Assembly: GCA_018136815.1 (NCBI GenBank)
Contig: CM030931.1
Span: 9,993,072-10,057,071, forward strand
Source: Isochrysis galbana
Lineage: Eukaryota; Haptophyta; Isochrysidales; Isochrysidaceae
Length of the DNA: 64,000 nt
Reading direction: 5' to 3'
This document shows positions 42,653 through 52,580 of the stretch, piece after piece; positions within the stretch are counted from its first letter, which is position 1, and each line of letters starts with the position of its first letter. Position numbers and translations under genes: made by a program. The notes under the pieces were generated by a model. The model did not search any database, was not told where the DNA came from, and saw only the letters and a program-made list of their open reading frames with translations.

Positions 42653-42877
42653 CTAATTTTTAAACAAATTAGAAGTCAATTTCATATGTGCAAATTTATT
42701 AATATGGCGATCGCATAGCTCTATGGCCTCTTCGCTAGCCTTTATAACCACATAATTACTCTCGATTTGTTTCGAGAGTTGTTCCACCAAGCCCGCCATT
42801 TGTTTGTTGTATTCACGGCCACATTTTTTTTGAGACCTCCTCCCTTCGTTTGAAGTGCGAATTGCGGATGCCTTCAT
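42653..42877 (-). CDS. Hypothetical AT-rich coding fragment
   Basis: A 74-residue minus-strand frame from an ATG at 42877. Residues from about 20 are protein-like and helical, including NKQMAGLVEQLSKQIESNYV and ASEEAIELCDRHINK. It is much more AT-rich than its flanks, which are copies of dispersed repeats. It could be the last exon of a gene or an old insertion. I do not recognise it. Confidence 0.35.
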   Translation of the reverse strand: MKASAIRTSNEGRRSQKKCGREYNKQMAGLVEQLSKQIESNYVVIKASEEAIELCDRHINKFAHMKLTSNLFKN

Positions 42878-42879
42878 CC

Positions 42880-43240
42880 TTCATCCCCTTCGCGCCAAAC
42901 GAGGGGTACCAAATGAAGGCAAACGACCTAAGCCCGCCTTCCCACCCTCCTGTGCTGACGGGCTTGCGCCCGTCAGCGTCTCCGAAGTCGTTCCCCTCGC
43001 CGCGCCTGCCGCCGGTGTGGCCCCCTCCTCATTGCCCTCAGACCTCAGACCTCAGACCCAGTCAATCAATGGGTCAGCCGAATTCGTCAGTCGTCGGCGC
43101 GCGGCGCGCGAGCGCTCTGGCGACAGCGGTGTGTCCATGGGCAAATCGCCCGGACTGGCGGCTGGCGGCCAGGGAGGAGCGAGTCGGTGCGCGCTCCACG
43201 CTCCATACCCATGCATTTATCTATCGTTTTAACGATAGTT
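42880..43240. repeat. Composite of LRR-fragment, GCTGACGGGCT and MDTPLSP-type repeats
   Basis: An inverted copy of the 2411/2941 repeat start lies at about 42890-42930. The GCTGACGGGCT family lies at 42956-43090. A decayed copy of the MDTPLSP-coding segment lies at about 43110-43200. It ends in CTATCGTTTTAACGATAG, an 8-bp-arm palindrome like CTATCAGTTTACTGATAG at about 59060. Confidence 0.75.
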
Positions 43241-43799
43241 GCTGTTAGTACCAGTACGATGGCGGACGTGGGACTGGCCGAAGCGGTGCGAGTCACGCTG
43301 TGCGATCAGGGAGGGCCTGGATGGGTGTGTTGAGTGCTCAGCACATGCCAAAGGCAAAGGGCATAGCCTGAAGTTGACTGACGGCCACCCTTCCCCCCTG
43401 GCCCCTCAGGGGAGGATAGTGCCTAAGGGGAGGGCGCGCAAGGCGCCGGCCCCCCCTAATCCCCCCATGACCCTTACCCCTACTTTAAAAGTAAGTTTTG
43501 ACGTCGTAGAAGTGTACCTAAGACTAGCGTAGTAGCGCCCACAGGCCTACGAGAGGGCAGGCAACATGGCACACACCACACGCATGCACCAAGTACCAGG
43601 CAAGGGACACATCGCACCTTCTCGTGCCTTGCTCCCAAAGCCCGGTCTCGCTACGCGCGTGTGACGGTGGTCGGTCGCCCAGCGCCTCATGTAGACGCAA
43701 AAGGGACAGCTCACATCGCGGAAGAAAATGTGTCTTCAGTCCCTGGTGGCATGTATAAATAACGTTGTGTCGAGCAAATACATAGTTGCTGCATGTGAA
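43241..43799. other. Intergenic, 3' flank of the glycosyltransferase gene
   Basis: No supported frame. A C-rich stretch lies at about 43380-43480. Confidence 0.45.
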
Positions 43800-45176
43800 T
43801 CATCGCACAATGTCGCAGGTAAAGGGGCCTTTGTAGTCGTACATCTTAAGTATTTGGATGTTGGGCGACATGCCTCCTGCCTCGAGCCTGCGCCCTCCAG
43901 ACGGCAGCAGTGCAGACGCGGTGGTTTCATTCAAAATCAAAGCATACCATAAGGTTGTATACCTAGGCACGCCGTAGGTCCCTTTCATGTCGGCGCGCTG
44001 CCAAGGGTGTGCACAGATTGCAACACGATGCAAACGCACCGCTCCCTCCCCGATCTCGATGAGCACGTCCAGCTCGTATCTGAAGTTGTATAGAACACGT
44101 GCTCGTGAGGCAGCGACGACGCGTGCAATTCGGCCCACAGTATTGAACATCACCCGCTTCGCCACGGCCATGACTCCATGTGGTATGGAGGTCGGGTCAA
44201 TTGGAGCATCGCACCCGTCATCGCGCTCACCCCCATCTGCAACGCATGCCCGGGGGGTGACATGGGCCATCGCACTCTTTTCGTCAAGGTGAACATTGAC
44301 GACATGCATCTTACATGCACCGCACTGTGTGAAACGTCGCTTGGAGACTACAGTATAATTCAGTGAAGTGAGCCCATCGCGAGCCATGTGGCTCGCGGGG
44401 TTGGAGAGGTGCGATTGCGCGAGGGCAATATTGCTTGTTTGGCGAAGCAGAGCCATTGCGTCGTCCACCTTTATCTTTCGGTCCAAGTGCACGCACTGAG
44501 AGCAGTGCTGGTGTACCATGCAATCATCTAGACGCTCCCCATGCTCTGGAACGAGACCACACCAACGCAATCGCCCAAACAGCTCATTATCCTCATGCCC
44601 CCAGCCCCAAAATTCGTTGGAGAACCCATTGATGGCCTTGTACGTTGAGGACGCGGCGATCAACACGCCACCTGTGTATGACGAGGGGTGCAGGACGCGC
44701 GGGCGCATGCCCGGGAACGTATAATACTTGGAGACTGCATCCTCACATTCCTGCGTCTCGGAGGATGGGAAGCGATCCGCATCGTGGATCGCAACATAAT
44801 CTGGCTTCAGTCCACTCGAGTGGAGCAGCAGAAACCCCACGTTCGCAAGCGCGCCACGATTGAAAGGCAAGGAATCGGACTGGTTAACGATGATGATATG
44901 TGTGCCACTCTGCGAGCACCCGCTATGCTGCTCGTTCATCCACTCGCAGAACCTGGGCATGACGGAGCCGAGATCGGAGCCACGGTACGGCACGACAATC
45001 CCCAGCCGCTTCCTCTGCTGCGAGCTGGGCGGCGGCGTGCCGATACACTCGTGGCGGGGTGGCGTGCGGACGCAGCCACCGAGCATATGCGCCTCATACC
45101 ACGAACAACCCGGCGAGATGTAATTGAAGCCGGCCTGCGAGGCGGCTATCAGGAGGGCGCTGCTGCCGGCGGCCAT
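43800..45176 (-). CDS. Beta-1,4-galactosyltransferase-like (GT7) glycosyltransferase
   Basis: Single-exon 458-residue protein with an ATG at 45176. The N-terminus is weakly hydrophobic (ALLIAASQAGFNYI) and may be a membrane anchor. The catalytic domain has family hallmarks in order: IVVPYRGSDL for nucleotide-sugar binding, FNRGALANVGFLLL, VAIHDADRFP (metal-binding Asp-X-Asp), SSYTGGVLIA, and GFSNEFWGWGHEDNELFGRL, the acceptor and catalytic signature of animal-type B4GalT enzymes. These act in the Golgi, adding galactose or GalNAc to glycans. The C-terminal 200 residues (from about 260) extend beyond the family core and are unrecognised; they include several cysteines. Confidence 0.88.
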   Translation of the reverse strand: MAAGSSALLIAASQAGFNYISPGCSWYEAHMLGGCVRTPPRHECIGTPPPSSQQRKRLGIVVPYRGSDLGSVMPRFCEWMNEQHSGCSQSGTHIIIVNQSDSLPFNRGALANVGFLLLHSSGLKPDYVAIHDADRFPSSETQECEDAVSKYYTFPGMRPRVLHPSSYTGGVLIAASSTYKAINGFSNEFWGWGHEDNELFGRLRWCGLVPEHGERLDDCMVHQHCSQCVHLDRKIKVDDAMALLRQTSNIALAQSHLSNPASHMARDGLTSLNYTVVSKRRFTQCGACKMHVVNVHLDEKSAMAHVTPRACVADGGERDDGCDAPIDPTSIPHGVMAVAKRVMFNTVGRIARVVAASRARVLYNFRYELDVLIEIGEGAVRLHRVAICAHPWQRADMKGTYGVPRYTTLWYALILNETTASALLPSGGRRLEAGGMSPNIQILKMYDYKGPFTCDIVR

Positions 45177-45970
45177 CGCCTCCTTGCGCCGACGGCATCC
45201 GTCTTCTTCCGTCTTCTTTTTTTCCCCGACCTTTTCTTGAAAAGTATGTAGAATTCTCCTTTAACTCCTTGCTGCCTGCTGCCGGCTTGAAGCGCCAATT
45301 TTGGCGCTTCGGTTTCACGCTTAGAAGCAGCGTGTACAGCATGAGGTGCGTGTAAGGGATGAGTGAGATGCCGTGGGCGAAGAGTGGCGCAACGTATTCT
45401 TTCTTCTCGGGCCCCCTCCAAGAGAGCCATCGTGCCCCCCCCCCCCCCCCCCCCCCCGCGCGCCCGCGCCGAGCCATGCGCCATGATGCCACTTGCCCCA
45501 GCTGTCGCCGTCGTCGTCCTCGAAGATGCGGAAGATGTGCCGGCACATCTCCTACCTAAACGACGTATTTTTGTTAGAAAGTGAAGCTCCAATATTGGGG
45601 CTGCACCTTTTTTCAGTTATTTCACTTAATTCATGTCTAGATCACCCAATCTATGGGTTGTTAAATCCATGTCCAAGGGCCAAGGGTGTGGGGGAATGTC
45701 CCTCAGAGTCCCCTGAGAGCTTGGGGGCTACGGATGAGCGGGTAGCGAGCAGTTGACAAAAGAAAGTGTGGAAGCTCCAATTTTGGCGCCTCGGCAGCAA
45801 GGAGTTAAAGGTGTGGGGCATTCAATACTCCTAGAGTATGTGTATGTATGTGGGTGGGGGTGGGGGGGGGTTAATAATAGGGCGGTCAAACAGGGCTTTT
45901 AACTTCTAAGGGTGAAAATTCACTAAGTCAAGATTGAGGTCTTATCGCGAGATCTTAGGATATGCTACTG
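45177..45970. other. Intergenic; C homopolymer and repeat fragment
   Basis: A 22-C run lies at about 45436-45457. A minus-strand frame at 45321-45548 begins with a protein-like MCRHIFRIFEDDDGDSWGKW but degenerates into poly-Gly across the homopolymer. An inverted pair of sequences with CTCCAATTTTGGCGC-type words lies at about 45290-45310 and 45775-45800. The GGGCGGTCAAA-family fragment lies at 45875-45940. Confidence 0.45.
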
Positions 45971-45974
45971 GAAA

Positions 45975-46500
45975 GAACTAAGTTTATACTTAGTTCGCCC
46001 ATGGGGGGGCACGAGCCCCCCTCTCTCTCCACTCCTCCCCTGCCGTGGGGGAGGAACCACCCATCCTCCTGGCATGCCTGATGGCTTGCCAGGAGGCCAC
46101 TGCCCTGCCGACCCACTCTCTCCCTGACAGGCTCGCCTGATTCGCGCGTCCTGGCCCCTCGTGGCCAACCCATCGCTCCACCCCCCCCCTCCCCCCCTGT
46201 TCGACAGACAGACAGGTGCAGAGTGGGGGCCCCTGAGGCCCAGGAGCGCCAGCGAGGGAGAGGCAGGGGAGACCAGGGCCCAGCCCCAGCCTCCTCTGCC
46301 CCCTGAGCTGACCTCCATGAGCCTCCATGAGGCAGCTGCAGGCCTGCCGCAGGCGCGCCATCGCGCGTGCCTGCAGGAGAGGGGAGAGAGAGCGCGGAGA
46401 AGGGGGTGGGCGGAGCGAGGGCTCCGCTCACCGGAAAATATGTAAGTCCCGCACCTGTTTACAGGAGAAGTCGGGACTGAGGACGCCGCCAGCCCGGTAG
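45975..46500 (-). repeat. GC-rich dispersed repeat, copy B
   Basis: Inverted relative to the copies at 27720 and 54295. It starts with the palindrome AACTAAGTTTATACTTAGTT (45979-45998), followed by the CCATCCTCCTGGCATGCCTG block. It ends near 46440-46490 with AAGTCCCGCACCTGTTTACA, which pairs with the AACAGGAGCGGGACTT of the 54-kb copy. The reading frames inside are shared shadows. Confidence 0.88.
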
Positions 46501-46564
46501 GCATAGGAGGAAGGGGGGAACGGATCACCGGGGGGGAGGCGCGGGCCACCGACCATATCTAAGC

Positions 46565-46720
46565 CCTTTTCGTCCCCTATCCCCCTAGTAGTGCACGGGG
46601 GGAGTCGCTTGATGGCGGGGGGGGAAGGGCCGGGAGAGAGGGGGTGTAGAAAGTTTTGCTGCGTGAGTAGAAAGTAGAGGGTCCACGGCCGCGTGTGCGG
46701 TGAGACTATTAAGAAGTTAA
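46565..46720 (+). repeat. CCCCCTAGTA-family repeat copy
   Basis: Close match to 59155-59300 and to 18240-18375, with the same CACGGGGGGAGTCGC, GATGGCGGGGGG, GTGTAGAAAGTTT and GGTCCACGGCCGCGT words. It follows the GC-rich repeat directly, as also happens around 54.1-54.8 kb. Confidence 0.9.
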
Positions 46721-46739
46721 AAAAATATGCTACTGGAAA

Positions 46740-47309
46740 GGGGTATATTAGGCAGAATCTAATGAGAAATATGCACATTTTCGACGCCATTCAACACACA
46801 GACCCAAAAACGTTTTCGCGCTCGTGCGAAATCGACGTCGACCACAAAAGTGCACCACAGGTCGCGCTGTGCGACGCGCGCCTGCGTTCCCCGGGCACGG
46901 TTACCCCCGGGCAGGCAGTACAAAACCCTGTGCGGGCGCACCGCGTCGCCTGCGCCCTCCACCTCGCCCCTGCTGGCATCTACTGCCAGCCCCTCGCGCG
47001 CATGCCGTGCACGGCAGGCCGCGAGGCGTCAAAATGACGGTGCTGCGCATGATGGGCTGCCCCATCACGCGCGGCACCGCCTCAGCATGGTGGAAGGGGG
47101 TGCCTGCTGGCCTCCTGGCCGCGCAGACCCTCGCCAGAGCGGCCACAGGCCGCTTGCGAGGCCACTGGCGAGGCCAGCGACCATCGCTGCGGCCGCCATC
47201 GCGCGCCGCCGCAGGAGAAAAAGATCAAATTGATTATAGTTTTGCCAAATTATAATCTTGGTAATTTAGTCTTCATTTCACCAGTCCAAGACACATATGA
47301 GCACAATAC
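46740..47309. other. Intergenic, no supported gene
   Basis: GC-rich with overlapping shadow frames on both strands, turning abruptly AT-rich at about 47215. Confidence 0.45.
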
Positions 47310-47669
47310 ATGACCATGAGCATGCCCAAATACCAATGTTTCGGTAGCCAACCAGTCTTACCATATGAGATTGTCGAATCATCGAAAGAAAAGGAGGGGT
47401 TGTCTCTCGAAATCGAACGTGAGACGCTCGAAGACACGAGGCTGTCCGTCAATTCAGCACGTCAATGCGAAAACAAAACTACCTTTTGTGCTCCATGTTC
47501 CATGTTGGGATGTTGTGCTATAAAAACGGGCAAACTATTGACTGGCCCGTGCTTGGCGGGCACGACTTGTGTGTCTCCCAACGTGAATGGCCTTGGAGGT
47601 CATCCGTGTGTACAAAAATTCCAAAAGTTGGCTCGAGATGAGCGCAAAGCAGCCGGTGTCCAATCGTGA
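47310..47669 (+). CDS. Hypothetical cysteine-containing protein in an AT-richer island
   Basis: A 119-residue frame from an ATG at 47310 to a TGA. The first half is polar (VESSKEKEGLSLEIERETLE). The second has nine Cys, including CAPCSMLGCCAIKTG and GTTCVSPN, ending basic. Composition and codon use differ from the GC-rich surroundings, so it may be an inserted or recently acquired segment. No signal peptide or known zinc-finger pattern is visible. Confidence 0.35.
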   Translation: MTMSMPKYQCFGSQPVLPYEIVESSKEKEGLSLEIERETLEDTRLSVNSARQCENKTTFCAPCSMLGCCAIKTGKLLTGPCLAGTTCVSPNVNGLGGHPCVQKFQKLARDERKAAGVQS

Positions 47670-48585
47670 TTCACGACACGATTGCCCACAGAAATCGATC
47701 GCAACCATCACGCCTGAAGCTTTCAGGCCGGTGCTTGGCTAGATTACATATTGAATCTACTAGTAGCCAAAAGAACGGGCGGTCTAGAGCTCGAAATTCG
47801 CCCTTCTGCCCAATTTTCGAGCCCTCCGTGCGGAGAAAAATTCTCCCTTTAGACGTCAAACAAAAAGCTATCAATTCTACAGTACTGTTCGGCCGCGCGC
47901 GTCGCGCCGTCGCAGATCACGCTGCAGGCTAGCTTAAATTATATTTCTAGATTGCTACCAGCCCTATGATGCACGTGAAAATTCGAGGAACCGACGAAAA
48001 CATAGAGAGAACGCCACCTGCTGATAAAAGAGTCTCATATTTGCCTCCTCCCACTGCTGCGGTGTCACACCTGCAGCAGCAGAAGGGGCATTGAGAAGGA
48101 GTGAGAGCGTCATCTGTGACATGCGGTGTGGGAGCGAGAGAGTGCGATATGAAGAAGAAGAAAGGATTTCCTAGGTGAGTTGCCGCCGGCGTTTTCTTCC
48201 ATAAACACCCTTACGGTTAAAATGTTTTGCCTTACAATGTACCCCAGTGGGGTACGGATCGAGCATGGCGGTACCCCTCTAACAGTCCCTCGCGCCATGG
48301 CCCCTTTCCTGCCGCAACGGTGGCTGACGACGCCACCAAATTGGTGCGAGGCCCCCCCCCCCCCCCCCCCCCCGACTACCCTGGGCCGACAAGGTTCGGT
48401 GCCCGCCATTGGGCCGAGCCACAATCACCCAAAGTGGGGCCATTCGAGAAGACTCCCTCCATCGCTCCCCCCCCTTCCCACTCGGAGGCTCCGTCGCCCT
48501 CGTCGGGCGATGTCCGACACGCCTGCTGGACCACCTCCCAGCTGACCCTCGTCATGGGTCTGTGCATGCTCTCAGGTACCAACTT
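47670..48585. other. Intergenic, no supported gene
   Basis: Lower GC to about 48180, then GC-rich with a C run at about 48352-48373. Shadow frames only. Confidence 0.45.
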
Positions 48586-49052
48586 TTTGAGACCCGAGGC
48601 CCTATCTACTCACTACCGACCGACCGACATGCCGACACAGGTGCGATCGCGCGCGGCACACTCCCAGAGACCCAGAGATTCCCTGTCTCTCACCACAAGT
48701 CCCCCGTCAATGTCTTGGCGCAAGAACAGCACGCGCATCACACCAAGCTGACTCTGCCACCACCCCCGATCCCAATCAGACTTTTTCTGAAATTTCCGAG
48801 ATTCTCAAGAGCCTCTCCTCCATCAAGAATGTCGTTGTGCGCGTGAAAGCCGAGGCCTTTGGCATCCAATGGGCTGCAGAGCACTCCATGCAGCCGAAGT
48901 ACAAAGGCCCTCTGCGGCGCATCGCGCGTTGCCACTTCACCAAACCCGCTCCCGTGGTCATATATGGGTATATCCCAAGAGGTCCGGTCAAATTTACCCT
49001 TCCCACGCGTCCCCATCGCTCGCAGGTCCGCAATGCGTATCTGTACTCGTAG
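48586..49052 (+). CDS. Hypothetical fragment, possibly retroelement ORF1-like
   Basis: A plus-strand frame, with no ATG at its start, is open from about 48586 to a TAG at 49050-49052. From about 48768 it reads as protein: DPNQTFSEISEILKSLSSI, then VVVRVKAEAFGIQWAAEHS, ending in PVKFTLPTRPHRSQVRNAY. The upstream part is Arg/Pro/Thr-rich. The layout, a disordered basic N-part then a short helical domain, is reminiscent of retroelement gag/ORF1 proteins, but there is no diagnostic motif. Confidence 0.3.
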
Positions 49053-49681
49053 CAACGACAAGGCCCTGCGATCTGTGTATTTGGGTGTGTTGGGGGGCAA
49101 GTTTGGCGGCGTTTCAGGTGTGTGATTTGGCTGGAGTGTGCTTGTATGACTTGTTGGATGCAGTCCAGCGAGGGGCGCTGCCTCTTTCCGCTGATGTGGC
49201 GAGCGGTGTGCAATTTTGTGTTGTAGCGTTCCATACCCCGGGGAGACGTCCGTGTCCAAGTGGAGTTCAAAATGTTGCTTTAAAATCGTGCGTGACGAGC
49301 GAGTTGGGCGTTGATGCCCGTAGAGGTATTGTAGATCACATCATAATAGACCTATGAATCAAATTTCTTAGCCTCCACCACTAAATAAGTGCTCCATCCC
49401 ATTGCTGCAAGTTTGGGGTACAATGTAGAAATTGGGGTAAAGAACCGAACCCCTTTATCCGCTTATCTCCATACTCTCACCGACGAGAATTTCGTTGTAG
49501 TGTCGAAAAGTCGCAAGGCACCGCCGTAAGAACGACCATAAGATTCATCGTAACAGCACCGTAAGATTGAGGTATGAACATGGACAGAGTACGAGGTGAC
49601 TGCCAGCGAGCCAGCGAAATGGGACCGTCACCCTGACGTACAGTTTACGGGGGGGAATAGCTCCTGGGGGCTGGAGGACAG

Positions 49682-49925
49682 CCCCCCGATAGCTATCGGC
49701 GCCCGTCGTTTCCCCCCAATAGCTATCGGGGGCCGCCTTTCGCCCCCGATAGCTATTGGGGCCCGACCTTAAAACGCGATAGCTCCCCGGGGGACGTAAA
49801 ATCTCCCAATAGCTCTCGGGGGATTCTCTCGGTCCCCCGATAGGAGTATAGCTTTGGCGATCGGGAGAAAATTTCCCCCCGAGAGCTCCTGGGGGCCCCC
49901 GAGAGCTTCCTGGGGGGCGTTGGCT
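49682..49925 (+). promoter_or_regulatory. Cluster of CCCCGATAGCTATCGGGG-type palindromes upstream of the TenA gene
   Basis: Eight related palindromes or half-palindromes lie in about 240 bp, spaced roughly 20-50 bp. CCGATAGCTATCGG is perfect; CCCCCAATAGCTATCGGGGG and CCCCGATAGCTATTGGGG follow. Then come degenerate ones built on GATAGCTC, AATAGCTC and CGAGAGCTCC with flanking C and G runs. The last ends about 130 bp before the TenA ATG at 50055. They could be a regulatory-factor array, a hairpin-forming repeat in the 5' UTR, or a minisatellite; the sequence shows only structure and position. Confidence 0.6.
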
Positions 49926-50054
49926 CGTGGGGGGTACCATATTAGCCCTTATGGAGGGCGGTGAAGAGGATCGATCGGAAGGTTCGGCCCCGCGCGCTCG
50001 CTGCCGCCGCTCTCGGCACCCGGGCTCGATCGCCAGGCGCGCGCGCGCACGGAC

Positions 50055-50723
50055 ATGGGCTCGCAAGCTGGCTTCACGGAGTCCATGCGCCAGGCAGCCG
50101 GCACCAAGTGGACCTGCATCGTCAACCACAAGTTTGCAGACGAGCTGGCCGCCGGCACCATCTCTCCTGCAGTCATGAAGAGATACTGCATCCAGGACCA
50201 TCGCTTCCTCGACAGCTTCGTGGTCCTGCTCTCGTCAATGGTCGCGCATGCGCCTTCGCTCCCCGACCGCGTCCCTGGCTGCCAATTTCTCGCGCTGATC
50301 ACAGGCAAGGAGAACACCTTCTTTGAGCGCGTCTTTGAAGCCATGGGCGTCAATGCTGATGAGCGTGACGCCATTCCAGACGAGCCGTGCACGGTCCGTT
50401 TCAAGGAGTTGATGCGCGACGCAGCTGCGAGCGGTTCCTTGGTTGAGATGCTCAGTGTACTTGTGGTTTGTGAATGGTCATACCAGAGTTGGGGCGAGCG
50501 CGTGCTTCCCGCTAGCGTTGCTGAGCCTTGGTATTGCCAGGAGTGGATCGCACTGCACAGCGGAGATTACTTTGGATCAGTGGTGAGGTATTTACGCGAT
50601 CTGCTGGACCGAGAGGCGGCTAAAGTGAGCGATGCAGAGCTTGCCTGTGCGAAGGCGCGCTTCTTGCAAGCAGTCGATATCGAGAACGATTTCTTCGACA
50701 TGGCGTACAACACTAATCCGTGA
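50055..50723 (+). CDS. TenA/THI-4 family protein (thiaminase II-like)
   Basis: Single-exon 222-residue protein with an ATG at 50055. TenA proteins have a heme-oxygenase-like helical fold and salvage the thiamine pyrimidine by hydrolysing amino-pyrimidines. Visible family features are VMKRYCIQDHRFLDSFVVLL (acidic substrate-binding residue and tyrosine), the cysteine segment VVCEWSYQSWGE corresponding to the catalytic-cysteine site of the TenA_C class, AEPWYCQEWIALHSGDYF, and the closing ENDFFDMAYN with its conserved acidic residue. The length fits the family. It is preceded by the palindrome cluster at 49682-49925. Confidence 0.88.
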   Translation: MGSQAGFTESMRQAAGTKWTCIVNHKFADELAAGTISPAVMKRYCIQDHRFLDSFVVLLSSMVAHAPSLPDRVPGCQFLALITGKENTFFERVFEAMGVNADERDAIPDEPCTVRFKELMRDAAASGSLVEMLSVLVVCEWSYQSWGERVLPASVAEPWYCQEWIALHSGDYFGSVVRYLRDLLDREAAKVSDAELACAKARFLQAVDIENDFFDMAYNTNP

Positions 50724-51511
50724 GGACTCCCAAGGTGAACAAACATGGTGAGGCGTGTCGTGTTGGGGGGCACAGTCGGCTTGATCGGCTGCTCATTCTA
50801 CGCCACTAGAGCATGCCCTCAATCTTCGGTACCATCGACAGCAGTGTCCAGTGTCAATTGAGAGCAGAACGGCGTCAAGCTAGAACTACACTTGGGAAGA
50901 AGATGGAAATTGATCGTTGGACATGCTTCTAAAGGTGCTGCCGACAAAAGTCATGTAGTAGCATATCATGGGCGCGGCTGGTTACGCCTTGCACGGCAAA
51001 GCTTGCAATGGTGTGAACTCAGCAGATCAGGTAATACAGGTGTGAAATCAGCAAATATGTTTCAATATTTGCAATTGATCAATTTCGGGTGCGCATGCAT
51101 GGACAACGCCTAGCGTCATCTATATACTACTACTGCTGCTTTCATCATGTGTGGCGTCTTGAAGAACCCGGACACGCCCGCCGCCGGTCTCGGCCTCAGA
51201 GATTAGCCCTCGACAGCGGTACTCGCGGCCTGACCCTGGGTGGTAGGCGTCTTTGCTGCGGTTATGTTGAGATGCAGCAAAAGATGATGAGGTGGAGATT
51301 TCGCAGTCGCGACTGGCAGTCGCAGTGCAATAGAAATTGCATGTAATGATCTCTTCCGCGGCGGCTGTAAGAAACGCGGCGGCTTTAAAAACATCTGGAG
51401 AATCTGGGCTATCACCTATTGTTGGCGCAGTTATTTACTACCGTCCTACAGACATCGAACATCGCCCTTCATTTCCCCTCCATTCCCCCATCGTCATTCC
51501 CCTATCGTTAG
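50724..51511. other. Intergenic; repeat fragment at the end
   Basis: No supported gene. About 51400-51500 (AGAATCTGGGCTATCACCTA, pyrimidine-rich CATTTCCCCTCCATTCCCCC) resembles 63010-63120, a dispersed repeat. Confidence 0.45.
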
Positions 51512-51527
51512 GTCGCGTTCCGTCAAA
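51512..51527 (-). other. Partial copy of the 3' tail motif, copy 4
   Basis: Only GTCGCGTTCCGTCAAA is conserved. It lies about 40 nt beyond the stop of a minus-strand frame ending at 51567. Confidence 0.55.
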
Positions 51528-51566
51528 TACAAATATGAAATATGGGACATAACTCAAGTTGAGCCA

Positions 51567-51722
51567 TCAAATGTCCATACAATAAAGATGTGTAGCGAAA
51601 CTCTGTTCACCTTGGCTTCCACGCCAAACATTGCCAGCCCGAGAGACGCCGCCGTTGAGAATGGCGTGGATTAGCTCGAAATCGTCGGAGTTCTGGTAGA
51701 GAGAGGCTACCTCATTGTCGCA
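51567..51722 (-). CDS. Hypothetical C-terminal fragment
   Basis: The last 50 codons of a minus-strand frame read as protein (NEVASLYQNSDDFELIHAIL, GNVWRGSQGEQSFATHL). Further upstream the frame becomes Arg/Pro-rich and unlikely. It is a probable 5'-truncated gene end. The phrase TCGCATCCGCGATCG at its upstream border also occurs at about 41977, upstream of the 41.6-kb fragment, so the two share more than the tail motif. Confidence 0.3.
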   Translation of the reverse strand, partial: CDNEVASLYQNSDDFELIHAILNGGVSRAGNVWRGSQGEQSFATHLYCMDI

Positions 51723-52351
51723 TCCGCGATCGCCCATTTGGGTGTCTGGACGGGGAACGAACGGCGAACGAAGGGCTGTGGGGCGGCGAGGCGCTCCTAG
51801 CGGCCCTAGTGTGTTGGGTTTTAAGAGATTGTTAGACCTACAAAGAACTCTTCCCTCAGGGAGGGAGCCTAGGCTGCTTGAGTGCAGCGACGCAGCGAAC
51901 AACGACGGACAACGAAGCTGAGAACAACAGGATACACAGACTCACGAACATACCGGAATCATTCACCCAAACCAAGCAAATTATCAAGCAACCGCGACCC
52001 CAAATCACCGATAACTCAAACACGTCGCGAGAGACGGAAAGAGAGAGCGAGAGAGAGAGAGAGACTCCGCAGCGACGGCCGGAGCGTGTCTCCGTTGTAA
52101 CTTCCCACGTAGCGGAGAGTCCGAAGGGGAGCGTCACCATGTCGCGCGACCACGGCGATCACTTTGGATACAGATCGCGACGAGATATCTTCACGACAGA
52201 GAAAATCTTGCCGTTGAGCGTGAACCTTCTAGACGCTTCTAACGAACAACCCTGTGGAGCAACCAAGGGGAAGAAACACCAAAGGGGCCAAGGGCTTGCA
52301 TGTAACTTGCATCAAGGGGAAAGATTCCCTCACCTAAGGAGCGAACCTAGA

Positions 52352-52380
52352 AAGTCGCGTTCCGTCAAAAGAGGGCCAGG
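52352..52380 (-). other. Recurrent 29-nt 3' tail motif, copy 5
   Basis: Identical to copy 1. It is followed on the plus strand by repeated TTTTCTTTTCAGTCTGTACA-type sequence (a duplicated segment of about 65 bp at 52390-52480) and lies about 200 nt beyond the stop of the cap methyltransferase fragment. Confidence 0.85.
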
Positions 52381-52580
52381 TTATTTGTTTTCTTTTCAGT
52401 CTGTACAATTACAAGGCCCACTAAGTTTTCTTTTTGTTGTATTCTTTTCAGTCTGTACACTTACAAGGCCCAATATTATTATTGCAAGGTTATTTGGTTT
52501 TCTTTTTGGTCTATTGTTACAATTACAAAGTGTTCTCATAGTATTGTCTTATTTGTTTTCTTTTTGATCTATTAATACAA

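Noticed and set aside
48738-49270. Two overlapping minus-strand frames of 160-170 residues
   Set aside because: They are in different frames of one another, have no motif, and are antisense to a more protein-like plus frame.
49682-49925. A thiamine-pyrophosphate riboswitch upstream of TenA
   Set aside because: None of the conserved riboswitch core words is visible; the structure is an array of simple palindromes.
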